64,000 nucleotides of DNA, taken from NCBI GenBank assembly GCA_029261875.1, contig JAJDAL010000050.1:62001-126000 (forward strand), given 5' to 3'. The position numbers were made by a program, and so were the translations under genes. Positions 35,860 through 43,356 of this stretch are shown here, one piece after another. Below the pieces are notes generated by a model that was not told the origin of the DNA, did no database searches, and saw nothing but the letters and a program-made list of their open reading frames with translations. Each line of letters starts with the position of its first letter. Positions within the stretch are counted from its first letter, which is position 1. The DNA comes from Deltaproteobacteria bacterium (GTDB lineage: Bacteria > Myxococcota_A > UBA9160 > JAJDAL01).

Positions 35860-36936
35860 CTACCGCAGCCCCGCCACGAGGGACGAGATCACGAGATTCC
35901 AACCGTCGAGCAGCACGAAGAGCATCAACTTGAAGGGAAGCGCGATGATCATCGGCGGCAACACGATCATGCCCATGGAGATCAACATGCTCGAGATCAC
36001 GAGGTCGAGAATCAGAAACGGCAGGTAGATCATGAAGCCAATCTCGAAGGCCGTGCGGATCTCGCTGATCATGTAGGCCGGAAGCAGCGCGGTGAGGGAC
36101 ACCTCATCGAGGGATTCCGGCGGCTCTCCACCTGCAAGAGAGTGGAACAGGGCCAGATCCTTCTCCCGAGTGTGGTGCAACATGAAGGCGCGAATGGGCG
36201 CAATGGCGTTCTGGATCGCTTCGGTTTCGTCGAGCTCGCGATCGATGTAGGGCTGGAGTGCCGTCTGATGGATTTCTTCACCCACCGGAGCCATGACGAA
36301 CAGCGTGGTAAACAGCGCCAGTCCGACGATCACTTGATTCGGAGGCAGCTGCGCGATCCCGATGGCTTGGCGCATCAGCGAGAAGACGATCAGAATCCGC
36401 GTGAAGCAGGTCCCCATCAGCAACAACGAGGGCGCTACGGACAAGAACGTCACGAGTGCAACGATTTCGAGGGTCGAAGCGATGCGATCGGGCTCCGTAG
36501 CGCCTTCCAGGGTGAGGGTCAGCGATCCCGGGTCGGCGGCTTCCGCGGCCTGGGCGTAGGCGACGTCGGCCCCCAGGGCCAAGAACCACAACGCCAACAA
36601 AACAGTGCTCGCGCTGCGCATCCAGGCCCGGGCGTCGCGCCACCAATGGCGCCGAACTTCCGAGTCCGCCTCCTCGAGGACAGGCGGAGCCTCCTCCTTC
36701 TCGGGGCCGAGATTCTGCAACAGGGAGATCCCCTGATCGCTGGCCCCGATCAACAGCCGCTCGCCATCGGCCTCGACGACGTGGAGGCGTTGGCGCCCCG
36801 AGAGCGCACAGGTCTCCACCACCCGCAACGTTCGTCGTCGACGAACGTCCGGGGTCCATCCCAGATAGCGCAGACCGAATCGCAGCATGGCGATGATGGC
36901 CAACACGATCAGGAGCGATGAGACCACTTGGCTCAC
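35860..36936 (-). CDS. fliP: FliO-FliP fusion export gate protein
   Basis: About 358 residues in a single open frame. Residues 1-90 are FliO-like: one membrane helix (VVSSLLIVLAIIAMLRFGL) then the FliO core VVETCALSGRQRLHVVEADG and ASDQGISLL. A hydrophilic linker leads to a second hydrophobic stretch ending DVAYAQA, matching the FliP signal sequence, then full FliP with FTRILIVFSLMRQAIG and the gate segment FMIYLPFLILDLVISSML. GTG 36936 has a GAGGGGGG site before it; a GTG at 36987 without one is the alternative. FliO is normally a separate FliP-assembly chaperone. Confidence 0.88.
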   Translation of the reverse strand: MSQVVSSLLIVLAIIAMLRFGLRYLGWTPDVRRRRTLRVVETCALSGRQRLHVVEADGERLLIGASDQGISLLQNLGPEKEEAPPVLEEADSEVRRHWWRDARAWMRSASTVLLALWFLALGADVAYAQAAEAADPGSLTLTLEGATEPDRIASTLEIVALVTFLSVAPSLLLMGTCFTRILIVFSLMRQAIGIAQLPPNQVIVGLALFTTLFVMAPVGEEIHQTALQPYIDRELDETEAIQNAIAPIRAFMLHHTREKDLALFHSLAGGEPPESLDEVSLTALLPAYMISEIRTAFEIGFMIYLPFLILDLVISSMLISMGMIVLPPMIIALPFKLMLFVLLDGWNLVISSLVAGLR

Positions 36937-37036
36937 GCGACCCCCCTCGCGCGATGTCCCGAGGGACTCGCTTGATTGCGACTCCACAGAGCGGAGCCGC
37001 CGGACTCGTACACCGAACCGTGCACCGGCTCGGTGC

Positions 37037-37411
37037 CTACGATTTCACCCGGGCGACCGGCGATGCGCCCGATATCTCCACCAGCCGAACCGAGAGCCGG
37101 TCATCCACGACCGCCACTTCACCGCGACCGATCAATTTTCCGTTGACCAGGACGTCCGCCGGCTCTCCCGCGAGACGATCGAGTTCGACCACCGAACCCT
37201 TGTGAAGGGCGAGCACGTCTCGCACCAACAATCGGGTTCCCCCCACTTCTACGGTGACCTCGAGTGGCACATCGGAAACGAAGTCGATGGACGCCGGTGT
37301 CCGATCCTCCACGGGCGCCACCTGCGCGGTTTCCGCGGTTTCCGCGGAATCCGCTTCCTGAGCCACGACCTCTTCGGGCTCGACGACTTCGGTTTCGCTC
37401 TGTTCCGTCAT
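37037..37411 (-). CDS. fliN: FliN C-ring switch protein
   Basis: 124 residues. An acidic N-terminal arm of about 40 residues precedes the SpoA domain: VPLEVTVEVGGTRLLVRDVL, LHKGSVVELDRLAGEPADVL in two blocks, and GRGEVAVVDDRLSVRL. It forms the lower C ring with FliM. Confidence 0.94.
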   Translation of the reverse strand: MTEQSETEVVEPEEVVAQEADSAETAETAQVAPVEDRTPASIDFVSDVPLEVTVEVGGTRLLVRDVLALHKGSVVELDRLAGEPADVLVNGKLIGRGEVAVVDDRLSVRLVEISGASPVARVKS

Positions 37412-37432
37412 CGGAATACTCCTTCCGCGGCT

Positions 37433-38428
37433 CTAAAGGCGCTCAGTGACTTGCACGGCGAGGCGCTTGCCCACGGTGCCTCGCACTGCGCGGAATTTGG
37501 GATGCCCCTCGATACGAACCATCAATTCGCCGAGGTTGGCGTTATCGAGCGGGATCACGTCTCCCACCTGTAGTTCGGCCAGGGATGAGAGGTTGAGGTT
37601 CGTCGTCCCGGCGACGACGCGAAGTCGAACCGGCGTATTGAGAACATCGCCCTCGGTGTTGCCCAGATCTTCACTCGGCATTGGCTCCTCCTGAACTTCG
37701 TTGGCTGGCACGGGATCCTGCGCGGATTGCTGCGCGGATTGCCCCGCGGCTTCGATCAGACTGAAGGGAATCGCCAGGCGCAACCGCGAGAACTCCGCGA
37801 GCCCCTCGACTTCGAGGGTCGCGAGCAACAATCGATCCGGCCCCTCGTTCGCCAATCGCGACGGGGGTTCGAGGCCCGCGATCGTCACTTCTCCTGGAAT
37901 GGTTCGCTCCCAGATGTTGCGCAGATGTTCGAGCGCGTCTTCGGCCAGGCGGCGGATCAAGAGTTCCTCGACCCCGGTGTAGGGTCGGCGTGGCATCTCG
38001 GACATCATCGCGTCGGGCTGAGCTCCGAAGGACAACTCGAGCAGGTTGAACAGGAGCGGTCGACTCAGAAGGATGAAGCCGCGTTCGGGGATCGCGTCGA
38101 AGGCAATGGATACCGCTCGGTCCGTCGGCAGTACGAGATCCGTCAGGTCGGTGATCGACATCTCTTCCCAGCCCTTCAGACCAAAGCGAATCCGCACCTG
38201 ATGAACGCTCGAAAGCATTCTCCCGTAATCATCGCCAAAGCGTTCGATGATGCGGTAGAGGGCGATGTTTCCCCGCTGGAGTGCCGTCAGCTCTCCCGAA
38301 CGGCTGAGCGTCAGGGGATCGGCGATCGAACTCGCGTCCTCCTCGACCTCACCTTCCCCGAGGAGCGCGAGTAGAGCGTCGAGCTCTTCCCGGCTGAGAA
38401 TCTGGCTCCCCTCCTCCGTCTGGGTCAT
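37433..38428 (-). CDS. fliM: FliM C-ring switch protein
   Basis: 331 residues. N-terminal segment ILSREELDALLALLG is the usual CheY-binding helix, followed by the middle domain (DYGRMLSSVHQVRIRFGLKG) and a C-terminal SpoA domain (LAELQVGDVIPLDNANLGEL). The ATG overlaps fliL as ATGA. Confidence 0.94.
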   Translation of the reverse strand: MTQTEEGSQILSREELDALLALLGEGEVEEDASSIADPLTLSRSGELTALQRGNIALYRIIERFGDDYGRMLSSVHQVRIRFGLKGWEEMSITDLTDLVLPTDRAVSIAFDAIPERGFILLSRPLLFNLLELSFGAQPDAMMSEMPRRPYTGVEELLIRRLAEDALEHLRNIWERTIPGEVTIAGLEPPSRLANEGPDRLLLATLEVEGLAEFSRLRLAIPFSLIEAAGQSAQQSAQDPVPANEVQEEPMPSEDLGNTEGDVLNTPVRLRVVAGTTNLNLSSLAELQVGDVIPLDNANLGELMVRIEGHPKFRAVRGTVGKRLAVQVTERL

Positions 38429-38949
38429 TGGACGACAAACTCCGTGAACATCACCGAGCGGACGCTCCCTGTTTCGAGAACGCCGTTGACCCGGTCGCGA
38501 ATGTCTTCTTTCAGGAGCGCCTTGCCCTCGAAGTCCGTGATGTCCGCCAACCGCTTGCTCGAGAGCAGCAGAATGACGGCGTCACGCACCTGAGGTAGAC
38601 GCTCACCGATCTCGTCTTTGAGCGGAATCTTGTCGACTTCCAACTCGACTTTGACCTTGAGGTACCGGGCGTACTCGTGTCCCGTCACGTTGACGACGAA
38701 GGGCTCCAAGGGGAACAGCCGCTCTTGAAAATTCAAGCTGTTGCTCCCCGCGTCCTCGGTGCCGCCAGCCCCGGGGTTACAGGGATTCTCGGCATCCATC
38801 TCTTCCGTGGGCTCTGCGCTCAAGAGGAAGAACGCCGCTCCGCCGCCACCGCCCAGCAACAGAATGACTGCGGCGAGGATGATGACGAGCTTCTTGCTGC
38901 CGCCCTTCGGCTGTTCGTCTTCGCTTTCCGGGGTGTTCTCTTCTGCCAT
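38425..38949 (-). CDS. fliL: FliL stator-associated protein
   Basis: About 174 residues from ATG 38949 with GGAG upstream. One membrane helix near residues 20-43 (LVIILAAVILLLGGGGGAAF) follows a short acidic cytoplasmic arm. The periplasmic part has the FliL pattern PLEPFVVNVTG and YLKVKVELEV. It surrounds and supports stator units. It begins the fliL-M-N-OP-Q-R-flhB-A-F-G operon, ten bases after the NtrC gene. Confidence 0.93.
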   Translation of the reverse strand: MAEENTPESEDEQPKGGSKKLVIILAAVILLLGGGGGAAFFLLSAEPTEEMDAENPCNPGAGGTEDAGSNSLNFQERLFPLEPFVVNVTGHEYARYLKVKVELEVDKIPLKDEIGERLPQVRDAVILLLSSKRLADITDFEGKALLKEDIRDRVNGVLETGSVRSVMFTEFVVQ

Positions 38950-38959
38950 CCGATTCTCC

Positions 38960-40345
38960 TCAGAAGCCCCGTGGGCTTTGGACCGGTGCCGGTCGGCGTG
39001 ACCGGAGCGGGTCGGAGTCAATTCCAAAATCTTTCAGCCGCCTCCACAACGTCGTCGTGGAGATCTGGAGCAGCTCGGCGGCGCGCTTGCGGTTCCAGCC
39101 GACCTTCTCCAGCGTATTCAGGATGTGAGCGCGCTCCATCACCTGAAGACTCGCGATGGAAGTGGGCTCTGCGGGCGCGGGCGTCTCACAAATTCGCGCA
39201 GGCAGATCGTCGAGGCCGATCTCCACTCCGTGACCGAGCGCCACGGCGCGCTCGATGCAGTTCTCGAGTTCGCGAACGTTGCCCGGCCACCAGTAGTTGA
39301 GCAATGCATCCATACCGGCGGCGGAGATGGTTTCGACCGGTTTATTGAGTTTCGAGGCGAAGCGCTGGCAGAAATGGGCCGCGAGATACGGGATGTCTTC
39401 CGAGCGATCGCGCAAGGGTGGAACGCACACGGGGATCACGGCCAGTCGGTAATAGAGATCTTCGCGAAACCGTCCCGCCTCGACTTCGCGTTCCAATTCT
39501 TTGTTGGTTGCCGTGACCAGGCGGACATCGACGCAACGCGTCGCCTCGCCTCCCACCGGTCGGATTTCGCCCGTCTGTAGAAACCGCAAGAGTTTCGCCT
39601 GCATGGAGACGGGCATCTCCGCCACTTCGTCGAGGAACACCGTGCCCTGATGGGCGTGTTCGAACAAGCCCTTCTTGTGGACCGAAGCGCCGGTGAAGGC
39701 GCCGCGTCGATGCCCGAACAACTCGCTCTCGAGCAGTGTCTCGGGAAAGGCCGCGGAGTTCACGGCGCAGAACACGCGATCGTGGCGCACGCTGCTGTGG
39801 TGAATCGCGCGTCCGATCAGCTCTTTCCCCGTTCCGGTTTCGCCGGTAATCAGGACGGTGCTGTCGGTGACCGCGACCTTGGCCACCACGTCGAGGAGTT
39901 CGCGGATCGCGCGGGATTTACCAATGATGCCCGGAAACGCCGACAGTTCCGCTTCGCCCTCCACCGCGGCCGTCTGGAAGCCACCGCGAGAGGACAACGC
40001 TTTGTTGACCGCGCTGGTAACGTGAAGCGGATCGATCGGCTTGCGCAAGAAATCGTGGGCGCCCGCCTGCATCGCCTCCACGGCGGTTTCGACAGACCCA
40101 AAGGCCGACATCAAGATGACACCGGTTTCCGGGCTGTCCTGACGCAACGCACGCAGCACTTCGAGTCCGCTTATCCCCTCCAGCCGAACGTCGGCAATCA
40201 CGAGATCGAAAGACCCGTCGCGCGCAAAGGCGACGCCATCCTCCCCTCGCGCGACTGCATCGACTTCATGCCCTTCGCGCCGCAGCGCAATGGCGAGGGT
40301 CGAACGGAGTTGTTGTTCGTCTTCGACGACTAGGATTTTGGCCAA
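38960..40345 (-). CDS. NtrC-family sigma-54 response regulator, probable flagellar regulator
   Basis: About 461 residues from TTG 40345, which overlaps the kinase stop by 16 bases. The receiver is canonical: ILVVEDEQ pocket, Asp52 in IADVRLEG, and LRKPIDP lysine. The AAA+ domain has GETGTGKELIGRAI, GAFTGA and the Walker B LDEVAEMP. The Fis-type helix-turn-helix WNRKRAAELLQISTTTLWRR is near the end. It is likely to act at the sigma-54 boxes of this window. It lies directly before fliL. Confidence 0.94.
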   Translation of the reverse strand: MAKILVVEDEQQLRSTLAIALRREGHEVDAVARGEDGVAFARDGSFDLVIADVRLEGISGLEVLRALRQDSPETGVILMSAFGSVETAVEAMQAGAHDFLRKPIDPLHVTSAVNKALSSRGGFQTAAVEGEAELSAFPGIIGKSRAIRELLDVVAKVAVTDSTVLITGETGTGKELIGRAIHHSSVRHDRVFCAVNSAAFPETLLESELFGHRRGAFTGASVHKKGLFEHAHQGTVFLDEVAEMPVSMQAKLLRFLQTGEIRPVGGEATRCVDVRLVTATNKELEREVEAGRFREDLYYRLAVIPVCVPPLRDRSEDIPYLAAHFCQRFASKLNKPVETISAAGMDALLNYWWPGNVRELENCIERAVALGHGVEIGLDDLPARICETPAPAEPTSIASLQVMERAHILNTLEKVGWNRKRAAELLQISTTTLWRRLKDFGIDSDPLRSRRPAPVQSPRGF

Positions 40346-41157
40346 CGCCCTGCACTCCCTACTGGAATTTGAAACGAGACGCGTGCCCCGCCTGTCCGCG
40401 ATTGCTCGATCCAAATCGAACCCCCGTGGTCCTCGACGATCGAGCGCGCCACGCTGAGTCCCAATCCGGTCCCGCCGGAATTCGATCGGTACGCTTCGAA
40501 AACGCGCTTGCGGAGGGGCGCCGGAACACCGGGCCCCGTATCTTCGATGTCCACGCGAACTGCGGTCCCGCCGTCGATCCAACGCGCCGAGACACACACG
40601 GACCCGTCCGAACCCGCCGCTCGCGTCGCGTTTAAGAAGAGGTTCCAAAGCACCTGTCGAAGCGCGTCACGATCCCCCCACACCGCGTGAGGTGCCTGAC
40701 CGCGATCGACCGGAAGGGATATTTCGCCGCCGAACGTCGGTTCGAGTCGTACCAACGCAGCCACATCGCGAATCAATCCGTCGAGATCGAACCGCGTTGG
40801 CGCAGCTACGGCTTCGGATTCGGATTCGGATTCGTCGAATTGATCGAGTAGACGGTGAAGGCGTTGGGACTCCTCGCGAAGAATGGCGACGAGTTCGCTG
40901 CCAAGGGAACGCTCACCGAACTCGCGCTCGAGCAACGCGGCCGCATTGCTCATGGCACACAAGGGATTTCGGAGTTCGTGAAAGATGATGGACGAATCGG
41001 CGCGATACTGAACGGCAACCGGGTGGGAAGAAGCTTCCCCCTCGGAAATTTCAACCTGGAACGATTGGCTTGCAGATCGCAGTTCCCCGGCCTGAATGCC
41101 CACTCGCTTCGATCCCCCCTCGGGTCCTCCCGCGAAGACCACCAACGAGTCCAGCAT
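40330..41157 (-). CDS. Cytoplasmic sensor histidine kinase, partner of adjacent NtrC
   Basis: 275 residues, no membrane span. H-box FHELRNPL holds His60; N-box NLFLNATRAAG, G1 EDTGPGVP and G2 GGTGLGLSVARS are all intact. It resembles FlrB/FleS-type kinases. The N-terminal 50 residues have no recognised sensor fold. It contrasts with the broken kinase at 686-1291 that occupies the same kind of position beside the other NtrC gene. Confidence 0.93.
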   Translation of the reverse strand: MLDSLVVFAGGPEGGSKRVGIQAGELRSASQSFQVEISEGEASSHPVAVQYRADSSIIFHELRNPLCAMSNAAALLEREFGERSLGSELVAILREESQRLHRLLDQFDESESESEAVAAPTRFDLDGLIRDVAALVRLEPTFGGEISLPVDRGQAPHAVWGDRDALRQVLWNLFLNATRAAGSDGSVCVSARWIDGGTAVRVDIEDTGPGVPAPLRKRVFEAYRSNSGGTGLGLSVARSIVEDHGGSIWIEQSRTGGARVSFQIPVGSAGRWPKS

Positions 41158-41474
41158 CGGCAGTTGGGCGCCGCGCTTTAAGTGGAATCGCAGGCAGTTG
41201 CGCGACCCGACGCACGTCCGAGGGGTGCGGGGTCGGCCGAAGAGCGTGGGGACACCCCCGCTGCGAACTGAAAAAAGCGTTGCAGAATGAGGAGTTCACT
41301 CGGAAATGCGAGCTAGGTAAAGACTGCCATTCGGCGCCGATGACACGCCGGGCACGCGCTCAGAAACATGGCCTCGCTTGCCAGATGGAAAATTCAGGAT
41401 GGGGAATGCCCGGGACGCCGGGAAGGGAAATCGAGGATCGTTCGAGTGAAACACCGAGTCCCGCCAATCGGGGA
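41158..41474. other. Non-coding gap between motB and kinase genes
   Basis: No gene, sigma-54 box or clear sigma-28 box was found. A short stem just after motB and a run of six T on the minus strand near 41271-41276 could end motB transcription, but the T-run is not next to a stem. The kinase promoter should lie here and is unresolved. Confidence 0.5.
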
Positions 41475-42296
41475 CTAGAGCAACCCCGCATCGCGCAGGG
41501 CTTCGACCGGGCCGTCCCCCGGTCGCTGCAGGTCGTCGGAAGTCTGCTCGGGTCGGTGGAAGACGAATTCGACCCGGCGATTCTCCGCACGTCCCTCGGC
41601 GGTATCGTTGTCGCGCAGGGGCCTCGTGTCTCCATACCCCACCGCGGCCAGGCGACCGGGGTCGATGGCTTCGACCTCGGCGAAGTAACGCAAGACGGCG
41701 ATGGCCCGTCCGGATGCCAGATGCCAATTGGTGGGAAAGCGCGCACTCTTGATCGGCAACGTGTCCGTGTGCCCCTCGACCGACACGCGATAGGGAAATT
41801 CCTCGGCGAGCTTCGCGATTTCCTTCAAGAACACGAACGATTCCGGAGACAACTGGTCGCCGCCGGAGGTAAACAACAGTTGCCCCTTCACGCGTACCAC
41901 GACGCCATCATCGGTCTCTTCGGTCTCGACGATGTTCTCGAGATTCTGTTCGACGATGACGCGCTCGATTTTGGTCATCATCCGCTTGCGCATGTGATCC
42001 GCATCCATGCGTTGAGGTAGATCCATGACGTCGGGAACCGCGGTCGACTCCCGCTGGGAAAACTCGATCGGTGAAGTGGTTCTCAACTCCACGTGGCCCG
42101 GATGCAAGACTTGAACCCCGAACGCATTCCGGAGAGAACCCACCATGGCGCGAAACTTGATGATGTCCATGTTGGCAAAGGAAAGGATCAGAACGAAGAA
42201 GCAAAGCAATAGCGTGGCGAGATCCGCGAAGGTCGCCATCCATTCGGGGGCGCCGCCGCCCTCGCCTTCTCCTTCGGATTCTTCTTCGTCGCTCAC
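41475..42296 (-). CDS. motB: MotB/PomB-type stator protein (set 2)
   Basis: 273 residues. An acidic N-terminal arm (EEESEGEGEGGG) precedes the membrane helix WMATFADLATLLLCFFVLIL with channel Asp25. The OmpA-like domain has VSVEGHTDTLPIKS and NWHLASGRAIAV. The FADLATLL context is more like PomB than set 1, so a different coupling ion is possible. It overlaps motA by four bases. Confidence 0.94.
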   Translation of the reverse strand: MSDEEESEGEGEGGGAPEWMATFADLATLLLCFFVLILSFANMDIIKFRAMVGSLRNAFGVQVLHPGHVELRTTSPIEFSQRESTAVPDVMDLPQRMDADHMRKRMMTKIERVIVEQNLENIVETEETDDGVVVRVKGQLLFTSGGDQLSPESFVFLKEIAKLAEEFPYRVSVEGHTDTLPIKSARFPTNWHLASGRAIAVLRYFAEVEAIDPGRLAAVGYGDTRPLRDNDTAEGRAENRRVEFVFHRPEQTSDDLQRPGDGPVEALRDAGLL

Positions 42297-43063
42297 TGTT
42301 CGTTTTCGGCTTCCTGAGCGGCCCGCTCCGCCGGCGACAGGAACGCATCGAGCTTCGACTGGATCAACATCGTGTTGTCGCCCTTGAGGATCGACTCGAC
42401 GCCCACGATGGCGAGACGCTTGACGGATATCTCTTCCGCGGTTCGACTTTCCAGCTTGGTCTGGATCGGCCCGAACACCATGAAGGCCAAAACCGCGCCA
42501 TACAGGGTGGTCAACAGCGCAACCGCCATGGCGGGTCCGATGGCGGACGGGTCCGAGAGCGTCTTGAGCATCTGGACCAGACCGATCAGGGTACCGATCA
42601 TCCCGAAGGCCGGCGCCGTATCCTTCATGAACTTGTAGAGCTTCTGCCCTCGAACGTGGCGATCCTTCAAAGCCGCGAGTTCGCTCGAAAGCGTGGAACG
42701 AATCACCTCGGGCGAGAGTCCGTCGACGCCCAGGCGTACGCCGCGGGCCATGAAGGTGTCGTCGATGGCCTCCCCTTCGAGGGACACCAGTCCCTCCTTG
42801 CGGGCTTTTTGAGCCAGGTTGATGATGACGGGAATCAGCGACCGAATCGGCGTTCCGCGATCGAACAACGCGTTCAGGCCGATCTTGATCGCACCCAAGA
42901 ACACGCCCATGCGTTCGTTCACCATGGTGGCTGCGAACGTACCGCCGACGACGATCAATAGACCGGGAACATTGACGAAGGTCGCCAGGTCTCCACCCAT
43001 CATCATCGAGCCGATGATGAGACCGAAACCCAGAACCATCCCGACGATGGTGGCTATATCCAT
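42293..43063 (-). CDS. motA: MotA/PomA-type stator protein (set 2)
   Basis: 256 residues with four membrane spans; TM3 FGMIGTLIGLVQMLK and TM4 LLTTLYGAVLAFMVFGPI are PomA-like. It is clearly distinct from the set 1 MotA. A perfect sigma-28 -10 element (GCCGATAA) lies 45-52 bases upstream. Confidence 0.94.
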   Translation of the reverse strand: MDIATIVGMVLGFGLIIGSMMMGGDLATFVNVPGLLIVVGGTFAATMVNERMGVFLGAIKIGLNALFDRGTPIRSLIPVIINLAQKARKEGLVSLEGEAIDDTFMARGVRLGVDGLSPEVIRSTLSSELAALKDRHVRGQKLYKFMKDTAPAFGMIGTLIGLVQMLKTLSDPSAIGPAMAVALLTTLYGAVLAFMVFGPIQTKLESRTAEEISVKRLAIVGVESILKGDNTMLIQSKLDAFLSPAERAAQEAENEQ

Positions 43064-43107
43064 GGTGCCGTAGCTGAGCTCCCCAAGTTAGACGCCCTCA
43101 TGGAGCG

Positions 43108-43115
43108 TTATCGGC
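43108..43115 (-). promoter_or_regulatory. Possible sigma-28 -10 element for motAB set 2
   Basis: The minus strand reads GCCGATAA, identical to the sigma-28 -10 consensus, with transcription expected near 43101 and a leader of about 38 bases. No clear TAAA -35 element is found at the usual distance, which limits confidence. The flagellin leader shows a similar GCCGATAC. Confidence 0.4.
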
Positions 43116-43356
43116 CGCGCATGGACCTCACTGCACCCGATTTTGGGCGAGCCAAAGAAGGCGAAAACGGAAAACCCTTAAGGGGAATCACCGAGAACCC
43201 GGATCGAAATCGCGGGTGCTCCCCCGACGCATGGATCGGAAGACGAAGGCGACCGGAAGATCGATGGCAGCGACGCTTCGACGAGGGGTCCAGGGCGGTT
43301 TGCATCGCGAACGCCTTGCGGGTGACAGGCCGCGGGCTGTCTCGTATCGTCGATGC

